Below are positions 28,757 through 37,502 of a stretch of DNA of 64,000 nucleotides, piece by piece. The notes below the pieces were generated by a model. That model saw only the letters and a program-made list of their open reading frames with translations. It did no database searches and was not told where the DNA came from. The position numbers were made by a program, and so were the translations under genes. Position 1 is the first letter of the stretch, and the number at the start of each line of letters is the position of its first letter. The stretch is from contig LBWM01000002.1 of the NCBI GenBank assembly GCA_000993615.1, positions 56,895 through 120,894 on the forward strand, written 5' to 3'. The stretch comes from Candidatus Peregrinibacteria bacterium GW2011_GWF2_39_17 (lineage in GTDB: Bacteria > Patescibacteriota > Gracilibacteria > UBA1369 > UBA12473).

Positions 28757-30043
28757 TTAAGGCTTTTTCTTGTCAATGACTCTCACCATAGGTTCGTCTA
28801 AATCAGCTTCACGACTACTTTCTCTGTTTATCACAAATTGCTGCAAAATGCCATAGCTCGTTGACACACCCCAATATAAACCAACCCCGGCCGGCAAACT
28901 AGCGGTAAAAAAAGCAATCATCACCGGCATAAAATATTTCATCATATTATTTGCCATGGCCATTTGATCCTGCATATCCTGACTGCCTTGAGCCTTTTGA
29001 ACCAAAGTCTTATCTTTCTTTTGTGCATGAGATTCGGACTTTTTGCCCTTACGGCTTAAAGCTAAATGCATTTGCACAAATTGTAACCCCCCCACAATAA
29101 GCGGTAATATAAAAAAATTAACCTCAGTAAGCTCTAAAATCCCAAGAAAATTGGTACTTATTCCACTAAAAGAAAAGAGAGAAGCAATTTGTCCGTACAA
29201 AAGAATCGCTTTATCAGGGTTAAGACCTTCCTTTACCACATAATAAAGCGCAATCAAAATTGGAAATTGAATAAACATTAAAAGACAACTTCCAAAAGGA
29301 TTAACTTTATGGGTTTTCCAAAGATTTACAGTTTCCATGGCTAAACGTTCCTGATTATTTTTATGTTTTTTCTTGATTTCCTCGATCTTACTTTGAATTT
29401 CCTGCATTTTTTTTTGAGAACGCATTGCCCGCTGCGAAGGCAATAAAAGCAATGTCCTGATAATTAAAGTCAATAAAATAATAGCCAATCCCAAGCTATG
29501 CCCAGGCAAAATTTCGATTAAAAAAACTAAAGTATTTAAAATAGGCCGATAAATAAAATTAAGCCACGCATTATTTAAAAAACCACGGCTAATTACACTA
29601 AAATCATTAGAATAAAAAATTTTGGTCTCTCCGTTTATAGTTGCATTTACTCCAATTCGATAACGTCCAATTTCTCCAAACACCCGATAAGCCCAATCCT
29701 TATAAGAAATTTTTACATCCTGACGAGGTTGAATTTCAAAAGACAACACCGCCGGACAATCAATTTCATCCCTTGCCGTAATCTCAACCCAATCACCATT
29801 ACTGTAAAATTCCACCAATAAAGGTTCATCTGGACAATCACTAGGCAAAGTCAAAACCGAGTCCGTGTTATTTTGCATTGTTAAAATAATCTCTTTCCCT
29901 AATTGATATTCCGTTTTCTGTGTCACCATACCCAAATTACTATCACCAAAAGTCGTTGGAGATTCGGCCGGTTTACCCAAACGCTGCATGAGCGTAAAAA
30001 TCACTAAAAAAACAAGCAACCAGAGAAAGAATCTATTTTTCAT
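28757..30043 (-). CDS. yidC: Membrane protein insertase YidC with Ig-like N-terminal domain
   Basis: 428 residues. After an N-terminal anchor, residues about 35-165 form a beta-rich external domain resembling BsuPI/Ig-like folds (YQLGKEIILTMQNNTD; FGEIGRYRIGVNATING), not the larger P1 domain of E. coli. The Oxa1 core follows: LGLAIILLTLIIRTLLLLP with the conserved Arg in the membrane groove, the coiled-coil hairpin (KKMQEIQSKIEEIKKKH) and further helices ending LPAGVGLYWGVS. A basic tail ends at the stop. It overlaps rnpA by 4 bases. Confidence 0.97.
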   Translation of the reverse strand: MKNRFFLWLLVFLVIFTLMQRLGKPAESPTTFGDSNLGMVTQKTEYQLGKEIILTMQNNTDSVLTLPSDCPDEPLLVEFYSNGDWVEITARDEIDCPAVLSFEIQPRQDVKISYKDWAYRVFGEIGRYRIGVNATINGETKIFYSNDFSVISRGFLNNAWLNFIYRPILNTLVFLIEILPGHSLGLAIILLTLIIRTLLLLPSQRAMRSQKKMQEIQSKIEEIKKKHKNNQERLAMETVNLWKTHKVNPFGSCLLMFIQFPILIALYYVVKEGLNPDKAILLYGQIASLFSFSGISTNFLGILELTEVNFFILPLIVGGLQFVQMHLALSRKGKKSESHAQKKDKTLVQKAQGSQDMQDQMAMANNMMKYFMPVMIAFFTASLPAGVGLYWGVSTSYGILQQFVINRESSREADLDEPMVRVIDKKKP

Positions 30044-30378
30044 CTTATTAAGGGGATAAGAGCAGAAAGGCTTTTGACAATATCACGATAACTGCCAACT
30101 AAAATAGCCCTGTGGGGTAAAATGATAATATCGAAATATCGTTCCGTAGGGAAGTAAATTAAATTAAGACGAATTGCCTCATAAATTTGTCGCCTGATTT
30201 TATTACGAATAACCGCCTTACTCGCTATTTTAGTACTCACCACAACGCTAAAACGATGCTGTGTACCACGATTATACCGATAGCGAGCCACTAAATAATC
30301 TCGTTTAACAAATCGCCCATACTGAAGAATGGCAGAAAAATTATCTTTTTTAGTCAAACGACAATTCCTAGGAAGCAT
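30040..30378 (-). CDS. rnpA: Ribonuclease P protein component
   Basis: 112-residue basic protein that assists RNase P RNA in trimming the 5' leader of pre-tRNAs. Family features: LTKKDNFSAILQYGR, FSVVVSTKIASKAVIRNKIRRQIYEAIR (the RNR motif as RNKIRR), and a C-terminal helix. The yidD gene often found between rnpA and yidC is absent; rnpA overlaps yidC directly. Confidence 0.95.
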   Translation of the reverse strand: MLPRNCRLTKKDNFSAILQYGRFVKRDYLVARYRYNRGTQHRFSVVVSTKIASKAVIRNKIRRQIYEAIRLNLIYFPTERYFDIIILPHRAILVGSYRDIVKSLSALIPLIR

Positions 30379-30427
30379 TAAAAGAAATTAAAACACTAAA
30401 AAAACACCCAGAAGCACCAAATGACTC

Positions 30428-30556
30428 CTAAACAGTTAACTTCTTTCTTCCTTTAGCACGGCGACGCTTTAAAACATTTTGTCCATCTTTAGTAGCCATG
30501 CGTTGCAAAAAACCATGAGTACGAGCGTGTTTTCGTTTACTAAGTTTTTTAAGCAT
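30428..30556 (-). CDS. rpmH: Ribosomal protein bL34
   Basis: 42 residues from the ATG at 30556. The characteristic [19 protein letters not shown] and [11 protein letters not shown] are present. Longer upstream readings of the frame are not part of the gene. First gene of the rpmH-rnpA-yidC-khpB operon. Confidence 0.97.
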   Translation of the reverse strand: MLKKLSKRKHARTHGFLQRMATKDGQNVLKRRRAKGRKKLTV

Positions 30557-30584
30557 ATATAAATAAAATCGAAAAAGTAGGCCG

Positions 30585-30613
30585 ATTGTAACTGCGACAA
30601 GGATAAGAGTCAA
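30585..30613 (-). promoter_or_regulatory. Predicted promoter of the rpmH operon
   Basis: Minus strand: TTGACT (30608-30613), 17-nt spacer, TACAAT (30585-30590). The predicted start is about 22 nt before the rpmH ATG. An inverted repeat CGACAAG/CTTGTCG (30595-30601 with 30621-30627) straddles the -35 box. Confidence 0.6.
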
Positions 30614-30674
30614 GGAACCTCTTGTCGTCCTTAATGTTTTTTAGTATCCTGAAGCCTGTTATAAATCAAAAAAT

Positions 30675-32726
30675 ATGACTTATCGGATTCAACACGATTT
30701 TTTACTACTAGGGAAAGAATCCAAAGGATTTTCCAAAAACTATACCTACGAATGGGATGACAGCCTAGGGGGTTCATCCTCACAACTCTTCTTAACCCTG
30801 CAAATAGAAGATTTTAATATTCCTAGTGAAGAAATTGGGGATCTTATTTTTAAGATCATGAAAAATCATTTTTTTAATGATCTTGAAAGCCCCCCGGAAA
30901 CAAGATTCGAAGAAACCTTAAAAGAGATTAACCACGCAATAAAAGAAAAAGAAAACGAATTAGAAACCAATATAATCCCTCTAATGCAAGTCATTATTGC
31001 AGTTATTGAAAATGATCATCTCTATCTTTCGCAAAGAGGAGACGCCGAAGCTTATCTAATTAGACGACACTACATCAGCACCATTAGCGAAGGACTATCT
31101 GAGACCAAAGAAACCGCCGAACTTTTTAGCAACATAGCCAACGGCGTTCTTATGACAGATGATACTCTTATTCTTTCCTCAAAACGTTTATTCCGTTACC
31201 TAACGAAACCTGATTTAGCCAAATTATTCAACGAAGAAAAATCTCTTCAAACTCGCCTTGAATCCATACGCGAAAATATTTCCTTTGAAAGCCCTGAACA
31301 AATCAATCTTTTGGGAATTTATATTGGCCAACCCCGAAAAGAAACAATTATAGAAGGTACGATTGAAGAAAACGAAAGTAACAAAACCCAGAAAACCGAC
31401 TGGCCAAAAATTCAAAAATATACTAAATGGATTAATCCTTTAACAAGAAAATTTAAAAATGCACTTCCCCAAAAATTTCCCGCCAACACTACCGCTCATG
31501 CAGAGATTGAACCCCGGGAAAAATTTCAGGATAATCCTAAACACCCTTCTAATAATGAAAATTACCATTCCTCAATCCCAGCCAAAAAGCTTATCCCTAA
31601 TTTAGATTTCTTAAAAAACTGGAAAGAACTCAAAAGAGACAAAATTTTATTAATGCTAATTGCTGTTGTAATAATTCTGATTGCTGGAATTTATGTTGTT
31701 CGCAATCAAGGAGAGAAACAACAATATTTAAAAGAATTAGAGACAAAGTTAGCGCAAGCAGAACTTAATATCAACACAGCTCAAACCACCGGAAGCTACG
31801 ATCGAGATACCGCAACCAAACTTTTAGACGAAGCCGAATCCTTAACCAAAGAAGTTCTAAATTCAGGATATTTAAGAGGAAAAGCCAATGAAGATCTAAT
31901 TAAAATCGCAAATCAACGTGACAAACTAGATAATGTTAGCCGCCTTGAAAATCCAACTGTTTATTTGGATTTTTCCACAATCAACCCAACCATGAATGCA
32001 CTTGGGATGATCGCCATGGGCGATCGCCGCTACGTTTATGACAGTAATAAATTATACGAAGTAATTTTAAACGAAATCCAAAATCCAACGAACATTGATA
32101 CCGATGAAACGATTAGAGATGCCGCTTATTTCGAAGAAGATGAAGCGCTTCTCTTTTTAACCAAATCTAACCGAGTTATAGAATACAAAGACGGCCAATT
32201 TTCATTCATGGACACAGAAGATGGGGCATGGCATTCCGCCATTGATTTAGCTACCTATAACAATCGCGTTTATCTTTTGGACCCTTCGCAAAAACAAATC
32301 TGGCGCTACAATAAGCAACGCGATGGATTCAGTGGCGCTAATGCCTATCTTCCCACAGACTCTATTGATTTAAGTAAAGCCACTTCTTTCACTATTGATG
32401 GCTCAATTTTTATCCTCAACAATGATGGCACGATTAATAAACTATATGGAGGAGAAGACCAAAATCTAAAAATCCAGAAAGGCCCTACGGATTTAACCGG
32501 ATCCACTCTGATTGATGCTGAATTTGAAAGATTTCAAGTATTTATTCTTGATCCTTCTACAAATAAAATTCTGATTTTCAATAAAGATCCTCGAACCGGA
32601 GACTTAATTTATTCAAAACAATTCATCCTGGAAAACACCGAACCCCTTCACAACCTTTACGTAGACAAAGAATCCAACAAAGTGTACGTAGTCGGGCAAA
32701 CTAAAGTATACGAAATAAGCTACTAA
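30675..32726 (+). CDS. PP2C-like (probably inactive) domain, membrane helix and beta-propeller protein
   Basis: 683 residues. The N-terminal part (1-215) resembles PPM/PP2C phosphatases (LMQVIIAVIENDHLYLSQRGDAEAYLIRR split over 103-131, like the GDSRAYLI core; MTDDTLILSS), but the early metal-binding DG motif is not evident, so it is probably a pseudophosphatase. One transmembrane helix (about 319-336, ILLMLIAVVIILIAGIYVV) is followed by a helical hairpin and an external C-terminal region (about 425-683) of repeated strands that may form a propeller (YVYDSNKLYEV, VYLLDPSQKQIWRY, VFILDPSTNKILIF). This topology suggests signalling across the membrane. Similar architectures may be common in this phylum. 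Confidence 0.7.
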   Translation: MTYRIQHDFLLLGKESKGFSKNYTYEWDDSLGGSSSQLFLTLQIEDFNIPSEEIGDLIFKIMKNHFFNDLESPPETRFEETLKEINHAIKEKENELETNIIPLMQVIIAVIENDHLYLSQRGDAEAYLIRRHYISTISEGLSETKETAELFSNIANGVLMTDDTLILSSKRLFRYLTKPDLAKLFNEEKSLQTRLESIRENISFESPEQINLLGIYIGQPRKETIIEGTIEENESNKTQKTDWPKIQKYTKWINPLTRKFKNALPQKFPANTTAHAEIEPREKFQDNPKHPSNNENYHSSIPAKKLIPNLDFLKNWKELKRDKILLMLIAVVIILIAGIYVVRNQGEKQQYLKELETKLAQAELNINTAQTTGSYDRDTATKLLDEAESLTKEVLNSGYLRGKANEDLIKIANQRDKLDNVSRLENPTVYLDFSTINPTMNALGMIAMGDRRYVYDSNKLYEVILNEIQNPTNIDTDETIRDAAYFEEDEALLFLTKSNRVIEYKDGQFSFMDTEDGAWHSAIDLATYNNRVYLLDPSQKQIWRYNKQRDGFSGANAYLPTDSIDLSKATSFTIDGSIFILNNDGTINKLYGGEDQNLKIQKGPTDLTGSTLIDAEFERFQVFILDPSTNKILIFNKDPRTGDLIYSKQFILENTEPLHNLYVDKESNKVYVVGQTKVYEISY

Positions 32727-32773
32727 AAATTCAAGCCGCATAAATTCTCCTAAGCCGTTCCACTCACGCTTTT

Positions 32774-33286
32774 TTAAACATCACCTGGTTTTGGCAAAAT
32801 ATCATATTCAGAAGCATCAATAACCTCAATACCATATTTCCTCAAAGGATCAAATTGCGCTAAAACATCAGGATATCCGCGCACATAAACCACTCGTTTA
32901 ATACCGGCCGCCGCAATAAGACATTCACAAATTCGACACGGATGCGTAGTAACATAAATTGTACCGCCCCTAACACTAATCCCCTTTTTAGCCGCATAAG
33001 ACAAAAGATATTGCTCAGCGCATAAACCATAACAAATCTCCCGATTTAAGCCAGAAGGAACCTTTTTAATATCCCGAATACATCCTATTTTCGAACAATC
33101 AAATTTTGGCAAAGTATTATTATTTGTTTCCAACAAAATCTTATTTTTTTTAACCAAAATACAACCTACTTTCGCTCGCAAACAAGTAGAGCGACCTGCT
33201 ATTTTAAGAAGCCGCTTTAAGATTTTATGATCAGAAAGCTTCACCCCTGACTTCAAAACAAAATTATTAATAATTTTAAGAGCCAT
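32774..33286 (-). CDS. dCMP/cytidine deaminase-family zinc enzyme
   Basis: About 170 residues. Zinc site: CAE in YGLCAEQ (the dCMP deaminase family normally has HAE) and PCRIC in THPCRICECLI. Upstream elements AGRSTCLRAKVGCILVKK are typical of ComEB-type dCMP deaminases, so the gene mixes a ComEB scaffold with a cytidine-deaminase-like Cys ligand. A GTG at 33328 would add 14 residues. It is third in the operon after AMP phosphorylase and R15P isomerase, which suggests converting cytosine nucleotides for salvage (inference). Confidence 0.85.
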   Translation of the reverse strand: MALKIINNFVLKSGVKLSDHKILKRLLKIAGRSTCLRAKVGCILVKKNKILLETNNNTLPKFDCSKIGCIRDIKKVPSGLNREICYGLCAEQYLLSYAAKKGISVRGGTIYVTTHPCRICECLIAAAGIKRVVYVRGYPDVLAQFDPLRKYGIEVIDASEYDILPKPGDV

Positions 33287-33338
33287 TAATTTCGGTTTTT
33301 TTATTACATAAATAAACTTGCTGCCCACAAAAACTATT

Positions 33339-34211
33339 TTATTTTTTTATCATCCAGGGATAATTTTTCTGAATTTCAATAATTAAAGCTTCGGACTTTA
33401 AAATTCCCAATTCTGAAATAACCCCAGAAATATCATCAGCAGCAGACACTTCAAAAGCAGGGTTGTGAATCTTAATTCCCTGTGGTGCCTCAGCCCAAAC
33501 TTCAACTGCATCGCGTTCCTCAATAACTTCATCCGCACCCCAAACCGTATCTGGATTAAATTTCCAAGAATTAGTGCAACTATAAGCAGGCACATCGTAT
33601 TTTTTAGCAAATTCCAAAAGCATTCGCGTCCCAATTTTATTAATAATATTTCCCTCAGCAGAAATAGCATCACAGCCAAAAAGAAATAAATCCGCTTTTT
33701 TCATCCCTACTCGACCAGCAGAATCAATAAAATGCTCAACCGGAATTCCATGCGCCGCAATATTCGTCGCCGTAATTCTACCCTGATACCGAGGTCTTGT
33801 TTCAGTATTATAAACCACGAACCTTCGCCCCTCCTCCCAAGCCTTAACAAGGATATCTTCAACCGTAGAAGAATGACAATGAGTCATTACTATCATTTTA
33901 TCGTGAATTTTTTTAGCTCCATATTTCGCAATTTTAATTTTGGAATCCCTAAAATATTGAATTACTTTTTCTGAAATATTGGGCGTTGCTTTGTAATTTT
34001 GTAAACAATAATAAAGAGCATTCCGCAAAGCTGGTTCCGTAGATCGTGCCTCCATCAATTCCGCTGCATATTTTTCAAGCCTAGCCTGATCCTCTGTCTC
34101 CTGTAATCTTAATGCCCACGCTTGCACCGCAGCCAATGCAATACGTTCTGCTCCTTGAATTTCAAGTGCTTTAATTTTCTGAACAATTTCTTCAAAAGAA
34201 AAATTTTTCAT
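33339..34211 (-). CDS. Ribose-1,5-bisphosphate isomerase (eIF-2B-like family)
   Basis: 290 residues. Converts ribose 1,5-bisphosphate to ribulose 1,5-bisphosphate in the archaeal-type AMP pathway. The catalytic Cys is in MTHCHSSTV and the catalytic Asp in LFGCDAIS, with ETRPRYQGR for phosphate binding. The related methylthioribose-1-phosphate isomerases share this fold, but the adjacent AMP phosphorylase favours R15P isomerase. Started at the ATG at 34211; a TTG two codons upstream is possible. Spacing to the neighbouring genes is 26 nt upstream and about 50 nt downstream. Confidence 0.9.
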   Translation of the reverse strand: MKNFSFEEIVQKIKALEIQGAERIALAAVQAWALRLQETEDQARLEKYAAELMEARSTEPALRNALYYCLQNYKATPNISEKVIQYFRDSKIKIAKYGAKKIHDKMIVMTHCHSSTVEDILVKAWEEGRRFVVYNTETRPRYQGRITATNIAAHGIPVEHFIDSAGRVGMKKADLFLFGCDAISAEGNIINKIGTRMLLEFAKKYDVPAYSCTNSWKFNPDTVWGADEVIEERDAVEVWAEAPQGIKIHNPAFEVSAADDISGVISELGILKSEALIIEIQKNYPWMIKK

Positions 34212-34237
34212 AACCAAAAATCATAAAATAACAATCT

Positions 34238-35737
34238 TTACCCTATTTTATACACCCCATCATTAGTAAAAGTTAAAGCTCGCTCAAGAGCTTCTTGGCC
34301 ATCCGCATAAACCGTATACAACACTTCTCCTTTTTTCACTTTATCACCAAGTTTTTTATCCAACCACATTCCTGCGCCAGCATTTTTGGGCGCCCCAGCC
34401 ACCCTAGCAATCCGAGCAATTAAAGCATTATTAATATATTTCACCGAGCCAGACTTAAGAGCTTTAACCGCGTGCTTTAATTTAGACAATTTTGGATAAA
34501 GTGTTTTCTTACCTTGCGCCTCGATAATTTTAACCATTTGTCGATACGCCGCGCCAGATTCAAGTTGCTCTTTAGCCATATTATAGCCCTTACCTACCTT
34601 TGCCTTCCCGCACATTTCCAAAAGCATACCAGCCATTTCACAAGCCTTTTCTCTTAAATCACGAGAAGCATCGGGCGTACCTTGCAAACTATTCATAACA
34701 TCAATTGCCTCAAGCGCAGGCCCTATTCCTTTGCCAATAGGCTCTTCTCCGTCCGTAAGAATAACCTTCACTTTCATTCCCAATTTTTTTCCAATTTGTT
34801 CAAACCTCTTCTTAAGACAATCACCATCTTTTTTATTACTAATTTTAACTTGTTCTCCCACCGGGATATCAATCAAAACATGATTAGACCCAGCTGAAAA
34901 TTTCTTAGCCATAATCGAAGCCAAGAGCATTCCTTCAGGATCCAAGCTAAGTGGATGACGAGCTTTAATCATTTTATCATCTGCCGCTGCCAAATCAACA
35001 CCACCACCCCAAGCTATAAATCCACCAACCTTCTTCGCAATCTTCATTAATTTATCCGCTGGGATAGCCACTTCAGCTAAAGTTTCCATAGTATCCGCAG
35101 TGCCCGAAGGCGAAGTAATTGCCCGTGAAGAAGTTTTAGGCATGGTTAATCCCAAAGAAGTACAAATTGGGATAATTAACATGGTTGTCCGATTCCCAGG
35201 CACCCCACCAATACAATGCTTATCAAGCACAATCTTTCCTTTACCAAAATTTAATCGACTGCCGTTACGCACAATCGATCTAGTCAAATCAATTGTTTCT
35301 TGATCGTTCAAACCATGAATAAAACATCCAGCCACAAAATAAGCGATTTCCACATCCGAAAGATCCTCCTGAACCACATCCCTAATAATAAAATCAATCT
35401 TTTTATAATCAAGGTGCTGACCAGTTAATTTTTCCCTTATATAAATAGTAGAAAGTGGCTTAGGGCATAAACCAACATTAACAATATCCCCTTTTTTAAC
35501 GCCCAAACGATTCCACGTTTCGCTAAAAAGCCCGATATTTTTATCGCCAATTCCGTTACCATCATCTGAAATTTCCAAAATCGCATTAACTATTTTTTTA
35601 TTTTTGCCCTTTCCCGCTGTTAATTCAATTCGATCACCAGGGTGCAAATCAAGTTTATCAGCGTTATTTTGTTGGAGAACTGCAATCCATTTATTACCAG
35701 TTGTAATCTCAATCCTTTTTGGTTTAAGTTTTAACAT
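34238..35737 (-). CDS. AMP phosphorylase
   Basis: 499 residues. Phosphorolyses AMP (and CMP/UMP) to base and ribose 1,5-bisphosphate. It has the archaeal-type N-terminal beta domain (about 1-85) before the thymidine phosphorylase fold: KHCIGGVPGNRTTML, SSRAITSPSGTADTME, GGGVDLAAADD, and a C-terminal domain ending in YTVYADGQEALERA. The N-terminal domain and length separate it from bacterial thymidine phosphorylase (about 440 residues). First gene of a three-gene salvage operon with its own promoter. Confidence 0.93.
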   Translation of the reverse strand: MLKLKPKRIEITTGNKWIAVLQQNNADKLDLHPGDRIELTAGKGKNKKIVNAILEISDDGNGIGDKNIGLFSETWNRLGVKKGDIVNVGLCPKPLSTIYIREKLTGQHLDYKKIDFIIRDVVQEDLSDVEIAYFVAGCFIHGLNDQETIDLTRSIVRNGSRLNFGKGKIVLDKHCIGGVPGNRTTMLIIPICTSLGLTMPKTSSRAITSPSGTADTMETLAEVAIPADKLMKIAKKVGGFIAWGGGVDLAAADDKMIKARHPLSLDPEGMLLASIMAKKFSAGSNHVLIDIPVGEQVKISNKKDGDCLKKRFEQIGKKLGMKVKVILTDGEEPIGKGIGPALEAIDVMNSLQGTPDASRDLREKACEMAGMLLEMCGKAKVGKGYNMAKEQLESGAAYRQMVKIIEAQGKKTLYPKLSKLKHAVKALKSGSVKYINNALIARIARVAGAPKNAGAGMWLDKKLGDKVKKGEVLYTVYADGQEALERALTFTNDGVYKIG

Positions 35738-35797
35738 AGGGGAGGAATATTTTAGAATTATTTAAAAAAATACTAAAAAAACAAAATATATCTTATA

Positions 35798-35826
35798 ATT
35801 ATAGCATCTTAATCCTCTTTTTTCAA
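35798..35826 (-). promoter_or_regulatory. Promoter of the AMP-salvage operon, overlapping a divergent -10
   Basis: Minus strand: TTGAAA (35821-35826), 17-nt spacer, perfect TATAAT (35798-35803) preceded by an extended TGC. The plus strand also has TATAAT at 35794-35799, so the two -10 boxes overlap in a TATAATTATA core and may serve the divergent cysteine-rich gene. The -35 box touches that gene's ATG. Confidence 0.6.
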
Positions 35827-37484
35827 TGCCCATCATAACACAACTCTGCCGTCTTTCAGGAAAAACCTTCCTTATTAACGAAGAAGATCAAGCTTATTAC
35901 CAAAAAATTGATGTTTCCTTGCCAACTTTATGCCCAGCAGAAAGGCAACGCCGTCGCTTAACTTTTCGTAACGAACGCAATCTTTATTCCAGAAAATGCG
36001 ACCTAACTGGTCAACAAATTATTTCCAACTACTCCCCAACCAAAACCTTCAAAGTCTACGATAAAGATGTCTGGTGGAGCAATCAATGGGATCCTTTTAG
36101 TTACGGTCGATCGTACGATTTTTCTAAATCTTTTTTTGAACAATTTAGAGAATTACAAAAAATCGTTCCTCGCATCAATCTCTATTCTAAAGGCGGAGAA
36201 AATATCGCCTATACCAATCACGCCACGTACAATAAAAATTGCTACATGCTATTTAATGCTACGCACTGCGAAGATGTTCACTATAGCACTAATTATATAA
36301 TTTCCTCACGAGACTGTATCGATTGCTACTCCATTAATCACTGCGAACTTTTATACGACTCTATTTTTTGTGAAAATTGTCACAAGAGCACTAATTTAGT
36401 GAATTGTAAAAATTGCCGTGATAGTTCTTTTTTATATGATTGCCGCGGGTGTGAATCCTGTTTGCTTTGCTGGAATTTACGAAATAAAAAATACTGTTTG
36501 GAAAACAAACAATACACCAAAGAAGAATATGAGCAAAAAATAAACCAATTTGATTTAGGAAGTTATCAAACATATCAAAATTTCAAAAATCGTTTTTTGA
36601 AATTAGTTCAAAACGAAGCTATTCATCGTGCTACTATTATTGATCAATCTGAAAATTGCACCGGCAATTATCTTTTTTCCTCCAAAAACACCAAAGATTC
36701 TTTTTACGCCATTGCCTGCGAAGATTCCAAATATATTTATGATGGATATGGTCACAAAGATGCTTACGATTGCTACGAAAGCGCTTTCGAAGCTGAACGC
36801 CAATACGAATGCTATGCCTGCAACTATCTAAAATTTTCTTATGGCTGCCATGTTTCACAAGAAGGATATAACCTTTACTACACAGATTATTGCTACAATT
36901 CCAATGATTTATTTGGATGTATTGGGCTACGGAGAGCAAAATATTGCCTACTAAACAAACAATACTCAAAAGAAGACTACCTTGCACTTAAAGAAAGAAT
37001 TATTAATCAAATGAAAACGGATAAACAATGGGGAGAATTTCTACCTTCTGAATATTCACCTTTTGCTTATAACGAGTCCGTTGCTCAAGATTTTATGCCA
37101 CTACCTAAAGAAGAAATTTTAAAACGTGGCTTACAATGGTTTGAAGCTCCAATTCCCAATCAAATTAACCAAAAAAAATTTGTTATTCCGGATAATATCA
37201 AGGTTGCTCCCGACACTATTTGTAATGAAATTTTAGAATGTAAAATTACCCACAAGCCCTACAAAATAATCCCCCCAGAATTAAAATTCTATCACAAATT
37301 AAATATCCCGATCCCTCATAAATGTTTTGAACAACGTCACAAAGAAAGAACTTATTTCCGTCATCCACGAACGCTATATCCCAGGAGTTGCACTTGCTGC
37401 CACCTCAACTTAAACTCCCCTTATGAAGTATCTTGTCACGAAAAAATCTATTGTGAAAATTGCTATTTAAAAAGCGTCTATTAA
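35826..37484 (+). CDS. Cysteine-rich protein with duplicated terminal modules, function unknown
   Basis: 552 residues with about 35 cysteines and no signal peptide. The N-terminal module has C8, C36, C58 (CRLSG, LCPAERQRRR, RKCDLTG) and the C-terminal module C472, C500, C522 (CKITH, KCFEQRHKER, RSCTCC); both show the same 28- and 22-residue spacing and share the FRxxRxLYxR pattern, so they are copies and probably zinc-binding. Between them, residues 130-215 and 275-365 are Cys/Tyr/Asn-rich repeats suggesting a beta-solenoid. Each is followed by a copied KYC-LxNKQY-KEDY module (221-235, 371-385). Not recognised beyond a family that seems recurrent in this phylum. Confidence 0.8.
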   Translation: MPIITQLCRLSGKTFLINEEDQAYYQKIDVSLPTLCPAERQRRRLTFRNERNLYSRKCDLTGQQIISNYSPTKTFKVYDKDVWWSNQWDPFSYGRSYDFSKSFFEQFRELQKIVPRINLYSKGGENIAYTNHATYNKNCYMLFNATHCEDVHYSTNYIISSRDCIDCYSINHCELLYDSIFCENCHKSTNLVNCKNCRDSSFLYDCRGCESCLLCWNLRNKKYCLENKQYTKEEYEQKINQFDLGSYQTYQNFKNRFLKLVQNEAIHRATIIDQSENCTGNYLFSSKNTKDSFYAIACEDSKYIYDGYGHKDAYDCYESAFEAERQYECYACNYLKFSYGCHVSQEGYNLYYTDYCYNSNDLFGCIGLRRAKYCLLNKQYSKEDYLALKERIINQMKTDKQWGEFLPSEYSPFAYNESVAQDFMPLPKEEILKRGLQWFEAPIPNQINQKKFVIPDNIKVAPDTICNEILECKITHKPYKIIPPELKFYHKLNIPIPHKCFEQRHKERTYFRHPRTLYPRSCTCCHLNLNSPYEVSCHEKIYCENCYLKSVY

Positions 37485-37502
37485 CCAAACTCAACTATTT
37501 TT

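Noticed and set aside
30557..30674. Replication origin next to rpmH
   Set aside because: No DnaA box cluster or dnaA gene; the inverted repeat CGACAAG/CTTGTCG overlaps a promoter.
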